Source: Actinomadura violacea (GTDB lineage: Bacteria > Actinomycetota > Actinomycetes > Streptosporangiales > Streptosporangiaceae). From it: 64,000 bases of DNA. Both the position numbers and the translations under genes were made by a program. The stretch lies in the NCBI RefSeq assembly GCF_017573465.1, contig NZ_JAGEPF010000005.1, forward strand, positions 62,001-126,000, given 5' to 3'. Numbering within the stretch: the first letter of the stretch is position 1; the number at the start of each line of letters is the position of its first letter. This document shows, piece after piece, positions 34,826 to 43,377 of this stretch. The notes beneath the pieces are model-generated. The model saw only the letters and a program-made list of their open reading frames with translations. It searched no databases and was not told where the DNA came from.

Positions 34826-35247
34826 CCGGGTCCTCCAGGGGGTGGGCGGGAGTTGCCGAGGGCGGCTCCGATGGCCAAAAAAGTATCCTTGATTACCGAG
34901 CAGGACAAGGGTTCACGCAGGAAGTAGCGAGAGGGCGGCTAATTAGATGCACTGTTCTCTTGTTCGAGTCCGCGATGAGTTGCTATCGTCTGCCGCAGCC
35001 GGTCGCCCGGCCGAGCGCGGCGCACCCGAGCGCGGAGCACCGCCGTCCGGCCTGCCGGCGCGCCGGTCCCCCGGCCGCCGGCGGGAACCCGCCGGCGGAC
35101 GCCGCCGTCCGCGCACCGGCGCCTTCACCTTCCGTCCCCGCGCGGCCCCGGCCGGGCGCCTCGGCGACGGAAGCCACTCGCGATGGGAGCCACTGACGTG
35201 ATCCGACCCGACAGCCGGCCGAGCGGCCGCACGCCCGGGAGCCGCTG
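34826..35247. promoter_or_regulatory. 422-bp divergent region between the transporter and acyl-CoA dehydrogenase operons
   Basis: No gene is supported. An AT-rich core (34870-34965) probably holds both promoters; on the minus strand TTGTCC and GATACT are 15 bp apart. At 34949-34970 a sequence with TGCACT, a 6-nt interruption and TGTTCGAG resembles the repeated element at 26750 and may be a degenerate third copy. The right half (34980-35200) is very GC-rich and featureless. Confidence 0.35.
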
Positions 35248-36387
35248 ATGGAGTTCGCGTGGAACGAGGCCGACGCGGCCTTCCGCCGCGAGCTCGTGGA
35301 GTTCCTCGACCGCGAACTGGTCGGGTGGGAGCGGTCCGAGACCGGCCTCGGCAGCGCCGTGCACAGCGACTTCTCGCGCGGGTTCGTGCGCAGGCTCGCC
35401 GAGCGCGGATGGCTCACCCCGCACTGGCCGGAGGAGTACGGCGGCGGCGGCCAGGGGGCCTGGCAGCACTTCGTGCTCGGCGAGGAGATGTGGAAGCGCG
35501 GCGAGCCCCGCGGACCCCAGTACATGAACGTGAACTGGGTCGGACCGTCCGTCATCAAGTACGGCACGCAGGAGCAGAAGCGCAGGATCCTGCCGCCGAT
35601 CACCCGCGGCGAGGTCTTCTGGTGCCAGGGCTTCTCCGAGCCGGAGGCCGGCACCGACCTCGCGGCGCTGAAGACCCGGGCGGTCCGCGACGGCGACGGC
35701 TACGTGCTCACCGGGCAGAAGATCTGGACGTCCTACGCCAACGAGGCCGACCACTGCTTCCTGCTGGCGCGCACCGGCTCCGCCGCCGACGGGCGGGACG
35801 GCATCTCGGTCTTCCTGCTGCCGCTGCGGACGCCCGGCGTCGAGGTCCGGCGCATCTCCGGGTTCGTCGGCGACCACTCGTTCAACGAGGTGTTCCTGAC
35901 CGAGGCCCGCGTCGGCGCGGACTGCCTGCTCGGCGAGGAGAACAAGGGCTGGGAGATCGTCCGCCGCACGCTCGCCTACGAGCGCGTCGGGGCGCCCCGG
36001 TACGCGCGGGCCGCCCTCGTCCTCGACCGCATGGCGGAGCGGTGCCGCGCGGACGGCCTGCTGTCCGACAGCGGGGTGAGGGAGCGGTTCGGCCAGGCCC
36101 GGGCGCTGTGCGAGGCCGCGAGGGTGCTGGTCTACCGTGTGATCGACGAACGGGCGAAGGCCAAGGAGCCGTCGGCGCTGGCCAACCAGGCGCGCGCCGC
36201 GATGGTCCAGGCCGAGCGGGCGGTCGGGGACCTCGCGCTGGACGCCCTGGGCGGCGAGGCGCTCGTCGAGGGGGCGCTGGGCGACGCGCAGTTCCGCAAC
36301 TCACTCGGCGCGGGCATCGCGGCGGGCAGCTACGAGGTCCAGCTCAACCTCATCAGCCGCCTCATCCTGAAACTGCCGAAGGAGTGA
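35248..36387 (+). CDS. Acyl-CoA dehydrogenase, full-length (alpha-type)
   Basis: 379 residues with all three ACAD domains. Flavin-binding/substrate motif: FSEPEAGTDLAALKTRA; QKIWTSYANEADHCFLLAR; C-terminal helical domain ending GAGIAAGSYEVQLNLISR. The actinobacterial subfamily typically works as an alpha2beta2 enzyme with a short partner, encoded immediately downstream (2 bp gap). Such heterotetramers in Mycobacterium oxidise steroid side chains. It is the first gene of a five-gene operon; the start is the first ATG in the conserved N-terminus (MEFAWNEAD). Confidence 0.92.
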   Translation: MEFAWNEADAAFRRELVEFLDRELVGWERSETGLGSAVHSDFSRGFVRRLAERGWLTPHWPEEYGGGGQGAWQHFVLGEEMWKRGEPRGPQYMNVNWVGPSVIKYGTQEQKRRILPPITRGEVFWCQGFSEPEAGTDLAALKTRAVRDGDGYVLTGQKIWTSYANEADHCFLLARTGSAADGRDGISVFLLPLRTPGVEVRRISGFVGDHSFNEVFLTEARVGADCLLGEENKGWEIVRRTLAYERVGAPRYARAALVLDRMAERCRADGLLSDSGVRERFGQARALCEAARVLVYRVIDERAKAKEPSALANQARAAMVQAERAVGDLALDALGGEALVEGALGDAQFRNSLGAGIAAGSYEVQLNLISRLILKLPKE

Positions 36388-36389
36388 CC

Positions 36390-37316
36390 ATGGACTTCGA
36401 TCCATCGCCGACGCAGCGCGCCCTGCTGGACGCCCTCGGCACCCTGCTGAGCCGGAGCGCCGGCACGGACCGCAGCCGCGAACTGGCGGAGCGCGGCGCC
36501 TACGACCACGTCCTCGAAGCGGTGCTGCGGCGGGACGGCTTCCTCGACCTGTTCGCCTCGGAGGACGCCGGCCCGCTGGAGGCGACGCTGGCGGTCGAGC
36601 TGATCGCCGCCGAGCTCGGTGCCGTCACCCCCGTCCCGCACCTGCTGGTGCTGCCGGCGCTCGGGCTGGAGCAGCCGGCGGGTCCCGTCGTCGCGTCCCT
36701 GGACGGGCCGGCGGGGCCGGTCCGCTACGGCGCCGAAGCGACGCAACTGCTGCTGGCGGACGGCGACCGGTGCGTCGTCGCCGAACTCGACCCGGCCGCC
36801 GCCGAGCCGGTCCCCTCCGCCTACGGCTACCCGCTCGCCCGCGTCGTCCCGGCGTGGCACCGCGAGCTCGCCGCCGGAACCGCCGGCACCCTGGTCAACT
36901 GGTGGCGCGTGGGCGCGTCGGCGGAGGCCGTGGGGATGATGCGGCGGGCGCTGGACCTCACCGTCGCCTACACCAAGGACCGCACGGTGTTCCGCCGGTC
37001 GCTCGGTTCGTTCCAGGCGTTGCAGCACCGGCTGGCGGAGCTGTCGGTCCTCGTGGAGGGCGCGCGCTGGCTGGTCTACGAAGCGGCGTTCAACGGCGCG
37101 CCGGCGGAGGCGTCGGCGGTCGCGGCGGCGCACACCATGACCGCGCTCGGCCGGCTGACCCGGGAGACCCACCAGATCATGGGGGCGATCGGGCTGACGA
37201 CGGAACACGACCTGCACCTGTGGACGCTGCGCCTGCAGGCGCAGCGCGCGGAGCTGGGCGGCGGCCAGGGGCCGCGCCGCGCCGCGGCCGATGCGCGCTG
37301 GGCGGCGGCGTCGTGA
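36390..37316 (+). CDS. Short acyl-CoA dehydrogenase partner (beta-type) 1
   Basis: 308 residues from ATG 36390 (GAAGGAG upstream). It has an ACAD C-terminal helical domain (GASAEAVGMMRRALDLTVAYTKDRTVFRRSLGSFQALQH, in pieces) but a shortened N-terminal and middle region that lacks the SEPxAGTD flavin motif. This is the form of beta subunits that pair with full-length dehydrogenases. It probably joins the enzyme encoded just upstream. The next GTG overlaps its stop (GTGA). Confidence 0.88.
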   Translation: MDFDPSPTQRALLDALGTLLSRSAGTDRSRELAERGAYDHVLEAVLRRDGFLDLFASEDAGPLEATLAVELIAAELGAVTPVPHLLVLPALGLEQPAGPVVASLDGPAGPVRYGAEATQLLLADGDRCVVAELDPAAAEPVPSAYGYPLARVVPAWHRELAAGTAGTLVNWWRVGASAEAVGMMRRALDLTVAYTKDRTVFRRSLGSFQALQHRLAELSVLVEGARWLVYEAAFNGAPAEASAVAAAHTMTALGRLTRETHQIMGAIGLTTEHDLHLWTLRLQAQRAELGGGQGPRRAAADARWAAAS

Positions 37317-38260
37317 GCATCGCGCTGACCGCCACGCCGGAGCAGCGGGTCCTCGCCGAGGCGGTCCGGGACTACTGCGCGGCGCACTGCACCGAGGAGG
37401 TCCGCCGCGCCGGTTCCGGCTCGTTCCCGTGGCCGTTCTGGCGCGGGCTGGCCGAGCTGGGAGTGCTGTCGCTGGCCGCGCCCGGCGAGGGCGGCGGCGC
37501 CGGCGACATCGCCGCGGCCTGCACGGAACTCGGACGGGCCGCCGCGCCCGGGCCGCTGGCCGCGACCGTGTTCGCCGTCCACGCCCTGCCCGCCGACCTC
37601 GCCGGCCCGGTCGGCGACGGCACCGGCCTGCCCTCGGTCGGTGAGCCGCCGCTGCTCCCCTGGGCACCCCTGGCGGAGGTGTTCATCGAGACCGACGGAC
37701 GCGAGGCATGGCTCGCCCGTCCCGTCGGAACGGTCCAGCCGGTCGAGACGCTCGGCGGCGAGCCGTGGGGACGCGCCGGACTGGAGCGGCTGCGCCCGCT
37801 GGAGCGGGTGCCCGCCGCGACGGCGCTGTCCGGCATCGCCCTGGCCGCCTACCTGTGGGGCGCCGGCCGGCGGCTGCTCGGCATCGCGGCCGAGCACGCC
37901 CGGACCCGCGTCCAGTTCGGCCGCACGATCGGCTCGTTCCAGGCCGTCGCGCACCCCCTCGTGACGGCGGGCGCCGCGCTGACCTCGGCGGAGAAGCTGA
38001 CCACGATGGCGGCGCTGGCGATCGACGGCGGGCACCCGGACGGCGCCGCGCTGGCGGCGTCCGCGCGGCTGTCGGCGTCCCGGGCCGCGGTCGAGGCGGC
38101 CATGGTCGCCCACCAGACCCTCGGCGCGATCGGATTCTCGGTGGAAGGCCCGATCGGACCGGTCGCGCAACGGATCAGGCAGTTCGCCGCGTCGCCCGGG
38201 CACGCGGGTGACCTGGGCGAGCAGGCATTGGCGAGATACTCCCGGAAAGGCCGGCGATGA
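37313..38260 (+). CDS. Short acyl-CoA dehydrogenase partner (beta-type) 2
   Basis: 315 residues from GTG 37313, overlapping the previous stop. It has ACAD helices (AEHARTRVQFGRTIGSFQAVAHPL) and the MVAHQTLGAIGFSVEGP loop, without a complete middle domain, so it is a second beta-type subunit. It is separated from the second full-length dehydrogenase (39083) only by the hydratase gene and may pair with it. Two alpha and two beta genes in one operon imply two dehydrogenation steps. Confidence 0.88.
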   Translation: MSIALTATPEQRVLAEAVRDYCAAHCTEEVRRAGSGSFPWPFWRGLAELGVLSLAAPGEGGGAGDIAAACTELGRAAAPGPLAATVFAVHALPADLAGPVGDGTGLPSVGEPPLLPWAPLAEVFIETDGREAWLARPVGTVQPVETLGGEPWGRAGLERLRPLERVPAATALSGIALAAYLWGAGRRLLGIAAEHARTRVQFGRTIGSFQAVAHPLVTAGAALTSAEKLTTMAALAIDGGHPDGAALAASARLSASRAAVEAAMVAHQTLGAIGFSVEGPIGPVAQRIRQFAASPGHAGDLGEQALARYSRKGRR

Positions 38261-39081
38261 CGCAGGAGAAGGAAACGTCGAGCGCGCCCGAGGTGCTGTT
38301 CGAGAAGCGCGACCACGTCGCGTACATCACGCTCAACCGCCCGCACAAGGGCAACTCGCTGACGGGCACGATGATGCCGCTGATGAGGCAGATCTGGGGC
38401 GAGGTGCGCGACGACCCGTGGATCCGGGCGGCGATCGTCACCGGCGCCGGCGACCGGCACTTCTGCACCGGGGCCGACGTCAACGCGGTCGCCGACCGCG
38501 GCGGCATGAGCACCGGGACGGGCCCGCTCACCGACGAGGTCCACTGGTCGCCCCTCCAGAACCGGGTGTGGAAGCCGGTGATCAGCGCGGTCAATGGCCT
38601 CGTCGCCGGGGCCGGCCTGCATTTCGTGGTGGACGCCGACATCGTCCTCGCGGTGGACCACGCCGCCTTCATGGACTCCCACGTGAACGTGGGGCTGGTC
38701 GGCGCGATGGAGAACATCGGGCTGGCGAAGCGGCTGCCGCTGGGGTCCGCGCTGCGGATGACGCTGATGGGCAAGAGCTACCGCATGCCGGCCGACCGCG
38801 CCTACCAGCTCGGGCTGGTCGACGAGCTCTCCACGACGGACCGGCTGATGTCGGACGCCGAGGAGATGGCCCGCGCCATCGTGCGCAACTCGCCCGCCGC
38901 GGTGTCGCTGTCGAAGCAGGCGATCTGGAACTCGCTCGAGATGGGGTACGCGCAGGCGTGCGAGTACGGCTGGGCGCTGCTGCGGATGCACTGGGCCCAC
39001 CCGGACTCCAAGGAGGGGCCGCGCGCGTTCGCCGAGGGCCGGGCACCGCAGTGGACCACCGGCGCGGAGACGGACGACTGA
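38257..39081 (+). CDS. Enoyl-CoA hydratase/isomerase
   Basis: 274 residues, crotonase fold. The oxyanion-hole peptides are DRHFCTGADVN and NGLVAGAGLHFVVDADI. The usual second catalytic Glu loop reads NVGLVGAMENIG, so the precise reaction (hydration, isomerisation or hydrolysis) is uncertain. ATG 38257 overlaps the upstream stop, and the next dehydrogenase starts 1 bp after its stop. It would hydrate the product of the neighbouring dehydrogenases. Confidence 0.9.
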   Translation: MTQEKETSSAPEVLFEKRDHVAYITLNRPHKGNSLTGTMMPLMRQIWGEVRDDPWIRAAIVTGAGDRHFCTGADVNAVADRGGMSTGTGPLTDEVHWSPLQNRVWKPVISAVNGLVAGAGLHFVVDADIVLAVDHAAFMDSHVNVGLVGAMENIGLAKRLPLGSALRMTLMGKSYRMPADRAYQLGLVDELSTTDRLMSDAEEMARAIVRNSPAAVSLSKQAIWNSLEMGYAQACEYGWALLRMHWAHPDSKEGPRAFAEGRAPQWTTGAETDD

Positions 39082-39082
39082 C

Positions 39083-40201
39083 ATGGACTTCGGCTTCACC
39101 CGGGAGGAGGAGTCCTTCCGCGACGAGGTGCTCGGGTTCCTGGACGGATACCGGGACCTCGACGGCTACTTCCACCGGGGCGCGGACACCGCGGACGGCG
39201 TCCGGCGCGTCTACCGCGCGCTCGGGGACCGCGGCTGGCTCTCGCTGTCCTGGCCGGTCGAGTTCGGCGGCGGCGGCCGCTCCCCCGCCTACGAGTTCAT
39301 CCTGTGGGACGAGATGGCCTACGCCCGCGTCGCCCGGCCCCCGATGGGGCCGGGCCTGGTCGCCAAGGCGCTGATGTCGCACGGAACCGGCGAGCAGCGC
39401 GACCGGTTCCTGGCGGACCTGCGCCGGGGCCGGACCGGTTTCTGCCTCGGCTACTCCGAGCCGGACGCCGGATCCGACCTGGCGGCGGTGCGCACCAAGG
39501 CCAGGCGGGACGGCGACGAGTACGTCGTCGACGGCGCGAAGTGCTGGACGTCCAACGCGCACTGGTCGGACCACATCTGGCTGCTCTGCCGGACGGGCGC
39601 CCCCGACAGCAGGTCCCGCGGCCTCAGCGTGCTGATCGTGCCGCTGTCCACGCCGGGGGTGACGGTGTCGCCGATCCCGACCCTCGACGGCGGGCGGCTG
39701 AACGAGGTCCGCTTCGACGGCGCGCGGGTCCCGGCGGCCAACCGGGTCGGCCCGGAGAACGAGGGCTGGCAGGTGGTCGGCTCGGCCCTGGCGGTGGAGC
39801 GGCACGTGCAGTTCCCGCCGAAGCGGCTGCGGCGCGACCTGCACGACCTGCTGGACGACCTGGAGGCGGCCGGCGTCCACCGCGACCCGGTCGTCCGGCG
39901 GCGGCTGCAGGACCTGGCCGTCCGGGTCGCGGAGGTCGAGGCGCTGGCGCTCGCGCTGCTCGGCGAGGTGATCAGCGGGGAGCCCGCGGCGGTGCCCGCC
40001 GCCTACCACAAGCTGGCCGGGACGGTACTGGCGCAGGACATCGCCCGGACCGGGATGGAACTCGGCACCGCCAGGGCACTCGTGAAGGGCACCGACACCG
40101 AGTTCCTGTGGCGCCAGTCCATTCTGGAGACCATCGGCGGCGGGACATCGGAGGTGCTGCGCGGGCTCATCGCGCGGCAGGAGTTCGGGCTGCGCGCATG
40201 A
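39083..40201 (+). CDS. Acyl-CoA dehydrogenase, full-length (alpha-type) 2
   Basis: 372 residues. Motifs: GYSEPDAGSDLAAVRTKARRDGDEYVVDGAKCWTSNA (in pieces), ENEGWQVVGSALAVER, and the C-terminal GGGTSEVLRGLIARQ typical of acyl-CoA dehydrogenases. It is the last gene of the operon. Its sequence pattern differs from the 35248 enzyme, so the two probably serve different steps or chain lengths. Confidence 0.92.
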   Translation: MDFGFTREEESFRDEVLGFLDGYRDLDGYFHRGADTADGVRRVYRALGDRGWLSLSWPVEFGGGGRSPAYEFILWDEMAYARVARPPMGPGLVAKALMSHGTGEQRDRFLADLRRGRTGFCLGYSEPDAGSDLAAVRTKARRDGDEYVVDGAKCWTSNAHWSDHIWLLCRTGAPDSRSRGLSVLIVPLSTPGVTVSPIPTLDGGRLNEVRFDGARVPAANRVGPENEGWQVVGSALAVERHVQFPPKRLRRDLHDLLDDLEAAGVHRDPVVRRRLQDLAVRVAEVEALALALLGEVISGEPAAVPAAYHKLAGTVLAQDIARTGMELGTARALVKGTDTEFLWRQSILETIGGGTSEVLRGLIARQEFGLRA

Positions 40202-40547
40202 TCCGGTTCATCGACGCCGGTGAAGCCGATGTTCCCGCAGGCCGCTCCGGCCGGGCGGCGCCGTCCCGGTAATGCTGGGGGCCGCGTCCGGGCGCTGGAG
40301 CGTTTGATGTCCTCATTAGGACATTACTTATGCTTGATTGACCTTTACCGCAAAGGAGGGGTATCGGGTTGAGATGGCCGACCGGTCCCACCGCCGACGG
40401 GCTAACGGTGGCGCCGTGCTCGCGGTCCACACATTGGACGTGGACGATTTGGCATATCAGGGGAAAATAACTCTCCGTTGTTGAAAGGTGGGCGGCGCGC
40501 GTGCTCGGATGTGGAGGGAAAAGCCACCACCCCGGGCGGAGGTTCAT
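40202..40547. other. 346-bp gap with a short hairpin and a tiny overlapping ORF
   Basis: ATG 40198 overlaps the dehydrogenase stop and opens only 24 codons, probably without meaning. ATGTCCT (40307-40313) and AGGACAT (40318-40324) form a short hairpin that may end the operon or serve as an operator. The AT-rich tract 40320-40480 probably contains the promoter for the surface-protein gene. No other gene is supported. Confidence 0.4.
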
Positions 40548-41597
40548 ATGCGGAGGGCTCAGGGTCTTCTCACGCTGGTGATTTGCAGCGGGCTCACCGC
40601 TGCCGGAGGCGCGGCGGCGGCGGACGACACGCCCTCGCCCACTCCCGAACCCGCGAGTTCCGCCCCGAGCACGCCGGAGACCACACCGCCCCCGGAGACC
40701 ACGCCGCCGCCCGAGACGAGCCCGCCCCCGGAGACGAGCCCGCCGCCGGAGACGACTCCGCCGACCAGCCCGTCGCCGGGGACGCCGCCCACCGGCGGTA
40801 CGCCTTCCGGGCCGTCCACGCCCAAGGTCGGCCGACTGTCGGCGAGCATCAGCTCGCCGAGGTCGGGCGTCGCGGGTTCGGCCCTGTCGGCCCGGCTCGA
40901 CGTGCGGGCCGCGGGTGGCGCGGTCTCGGGCGTCCGGCTGGCCGTGTCGGTCAGCGGGGCAGGGGTGCTGACCGAGGGATGCAACGGGGGATGCGCCATC
41001 GGGAGTCTGCAGGCGGGAGGCTCCGCGCAGCGGTCGGTCACTGTCAGCGTGCCCGCCGCCAGTCCGGGGAGCGTCACCGTCACGGCGACCGTCAGCGGGA
41101 AGGGTGCGGCGAGCGCGCGGGCGGCCGCGACCATCACGTTCACCCGCAGCAACATCCTGCTTCCGCCGAACGTCACCGGCGGCGGAGGGTTCGGCGGGGC
41201 CGCGCTGCCGCTGTCGCCGCAGGTCGCCGGCCTGCTGCCGCCCGCCACTCCCATGGCGGCGCCGGGGACGGTGCAGCTCCCGGACCTCTTCCTCGGGGCG
41301 ATCCCCCCGCAGACCGCCGACCCCGCCGTTCCCTCCGCCCGCGCCGTGCTGACGAGCGGCAGCTCACCGGCCGGGCCCGCCGGCGACCTGCCCACACCCG
41401 CGACCGCGGGGTGGCTGGCGCTGCTCACGGGCATGATCGGCGCGGCCTGGGGCCGGCTGCAGTACACCAGGCGGCGGTCGCAGCGGCGGGTCATGGTGCC
41501 GGCGGTCGCCGGCGGCCGCCTGCGGCCCACCCGCGGGGTGATGCGCGCGAGGCCGCGCCGGCACGTGCCCCGGCGGCGCGCTCAGCGCCGCCGCTGA
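40548..41597 (+). CDS. Cell-surface protein with Pro-Glu-Thr repeats and C-terminal anchor
   Basis: 349 residues from ATG 40548, with GGAGG 5 nt upstream. Signal peptide (GLLTLVICSGLTAAGGAAAA), then a low-complexity stalk of five near-identical PPPETT/PPPETS units (18-bp DNA repeats, about 40670-40760) and a Ser/Pro/Thr region. A beta-rich domain (about 90-205) holds a Cys pair (EGCNGGCAIG). A Pro/Gly linker, one membrane segment (GWLALLTGMIGAAWG) and an Arg-rich tail follow. This is a wall-spanning, membrane-anchored architecture without an LPxTG motif. It is convergent with the PucR gene and near the mce locus, so a role in envelope or substrate binding is possible but unproven. Confidence 0.75.
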   Translation: MRRAQGLLTLVICSGLTAAGGAAAADDTPSPTPEPASSAPSTPETTPPPETTPPPETSPPPETSPPPETTPPTSPSPGTPPTGGTPSGPSTPKVGRLSASISSPRSGVAGSALSARLDVRAAGGAVSGVRLAVSVSGAGVLTEGCNGGCAIGSLQAGGSAQRSVTVSVPAASPGSVTVTATVSGKGAASARAAATITFTRSNILLPPNVTGGGGFGGAALPLSPQVAGLLPPATPMAAPGTVQLPDLFLGAIPPQTADPAVPSARAVLTSGSSPAGPAGDLPTPATAGWLALLTGMIGAAWGRLQYTRRRSQRRVMVPAVAGGRLRPTRGVMRARPRRHVPRRRAQRRR

Positions 41598-42871
41598 AGG
41601 TGCGCGGCGCGCAGGGTCAGTTCGAGGACGAACCGCGCCGTCGGGTCCTGCATCTGCTCGCCGACCAGTTCCTCGATGAGCCGCAGGCGGTAGCGGACCG
41701 TCTGCGGGTGAATGCCGAGCCGGTCGGCGACCTCGACCGCGCTGCCCCGCGAGGTGACCCATTCCCGCAGCGTGTCGAGCAGGCGCTGGCGGGAGCCGGA
41801 GGTCAGGTCCGAGAACGGGGCCAGGTGGCAGGCGGCGAGGTAGCGCGTCATCGACGGGTCGGAGGCGAGCAGCACCGTGACCAGGTGATCGTCGCAGCGG
41901 GTCAGCGGCGCCACCGCGCCGTTCTCCCCGATCATGCGCGCCTCGCCCAGGGCCAGGACCCGCCGGGCCCACCGCAGCGCGTCGGGCGCCTGCCCGGTCG
42001 GGACGGTGCACCCGACCACCGACGGGGCGTCCTCCAGGACCGCCGATAACATCGACAAGCGGGCGGTGCCGACCTTGCCGGGGATGAGCAGGCACGGCTG
42101 GTGGGAGTCGGTGTCGGCGAGCACGTCCGGGTCGAGGGCGGACCTGGTGAACTTCGTCCCCGGGCCGACGACGACCGGGGTGACCTGGGCGGGCACCACC
42201 CAGTCCGCGGCGAGCGCCAGGGCGCGGAACCCGGAGTCGCCCGTGACGGCGCGGCCGCGCTGCAGGATCGCGGTCAGCAGCGCCGTGCGGGCGTCCTTGC
42301 GGGCGAGGTCGGCCTGCGCCTGGGCCGAGCGGTATCCGATGACGGTCTGCTCGGACACCTCGTCGATGAACTTGATCATCGCCTCGGCCATGGCCGCGAT
42401 CACCTCGGCGGGGATCTGGTCCCGCCACGCCACCTCGGCGGTCCGGTGCCAGCAGACCCGTAACGCGATCCGGAAGGCGGCGTTCAGCTCGTCCAGGGCG
42501 CGCCCCTCGACGGCCTCGAAATGGCCGAGCGCCCGGGCCGTGGCGTTCCGTTCCACCGTGGGGGCCGACGGGTCGGCGACCCAGGTGATGAATCCGCGGA
42601 CCAGCGTCTCCACGCCCAGCCTCGTGATCTGGAGGTAAGCGCTTTCGTCGGGGCGGTCGTAGGCCGGCACCTGGCTGCGGATCGCCCTGATGACCTCCTG
42701 GATCACGCTCGGCATCTCCGGCCACATCAGCTCGGCGAAGTGCGGCGGCACCGCCGTCATGGGCGGTGCCAGACTGCTTTCTGCGGTCACGGACGCTCCT
42801 GCGGGGCCCCGCGTCTCCTGCCATCCGCGCCGTACCCGGCCCCACTGGGCGGGCGGAGTGGTAACGAACAT
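41582..42871 (-). CDS. PucR/CdaR-type helix-turn-helix regulator
   Basis: 429 residues. A long helical N-terminal region (to about 180) and a central GGDEF-like domain precede the C-terminal PucR helix-turn-helix (VTSRGSAVEVADRLGIHPQTVRYRLRLIEELVG). This family controls catabolic and specialised-metabolism genes in actinomycetes. It is divergent from the secreted-protein and mce region, separated by 506 bp with paired GATC-centred sites. The 3' end overlaps the convergent surface-protein gene by 16 bp. The start may be further downstream (MTAVPP). Confidence 0.85.
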   Translation of the reverse strand: MFVTTPPAQWGRVRRGWQETRGPAGASVTAESSLAPPMTAVPPHFAELMWPEMPSVIQEVIRAIRSQVPAYDRPDESAYLQITRLGVETLVRGFITWVADPSAPTVERNATARALGHFEAVEGRALDELNAAFRIALRVCWHRTAEVAWRDQIPAEVIAAMAEAMIKFIDEVSEQTVIGYRSAQAQADLARKDARTALLTAILQRGRAVTGDSGFRALALAADWVVPAQVTPVVVGPGTKFTRSALDPDVLADTDSHQPCLLIPGKVGTARLSMLSAVLEDAPSVVGCTVPTGQAPDALRWARRVLALGEARMIGENGAVAPLTRCDDHLVTVLLASDPSMTRYLAACHLAPFSDLTSGSRQRLLDTLREWVTSRGSAVEVADRLGIHPQTVRYRLRLIEELVGEQMQDPTARFVLELTLRAAHLQRRR

Positions 42872-43377
42872 AAGCGTCTATTAGCCCCTGGGCAAGGGAC
42901 GCGGACATTTCGTTTAGCACACGAGTGATGACGGAGCGGTGACCGGCCGGGGCGGTCTCGGGTCATCATGCCTCTGACCGGCGCTTTCGGCGACCGCGGA
43001 CATGTGCGGATCTGCTAACCGCCGGCCGGGTGCGGCTAGCGAAAAGACCAATCCACGCGCCTCGGCGCGCCGCCCTGACAGCCTCGTCACAAGCTTGTTA
43101 CCGGAGAGTACGCAGATCCGCTCAACTTCCGGGACGGCCCGCACTAACGATACGACAAAAGCGGAAAAGAAATCCGATAGTTCGTCGAGGAATCGAGCGG
43201 AAACCTATTGAACTGAGCTTCTACTGCGACGTACCTTCCCTTCCGAACCGAACGGCATTCCTCCACGGCCGCCGTTGCCGCTAACGCGGAAGGAGCCGCC
43301 CCACCCGCCAGACCCACAAAAGCCGCCGGTCAGCGTCGTCTCCGACGAAGTTCCCTCATTTAGCGAAGGAAACATCC
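42872..43377. promoter_or_regulatory. 506-bp regulatory region upstream of the mce-linked genes
   Basis: No gene is supported. GCGGATCTGC (43006-43015) recurs in inverted form as GCAGATCCGC (43112-43121), 96 bp apart. Each is a near-palindrome centred on GATC, so they look like two binding sites, perhaps for the divergent PucR protein. The stretch 43080-43260 is AT-richer and probably holds the promoter. Confidence 0.45.

Noticed and set aside
34804..35196. 130-codon plus-strand frame upstream of the dehydrogenase operon
   Set aside because: Pro/Ala/Arg low complexity with no SD; it crosses the start of the divergent transporter gene.
40198..40272. 24-codon ORF overlapping the acyl-CoA dehydrogenase stop
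   Set aside because: Too short and without homology; the ATGA overlap alone is weak evidence.
40671..40760. Possible CRISPR or satellite array
   Set aside because: The 18-bp repeats are in frame and encode the PPPETT stalk; there are no unique spacers.
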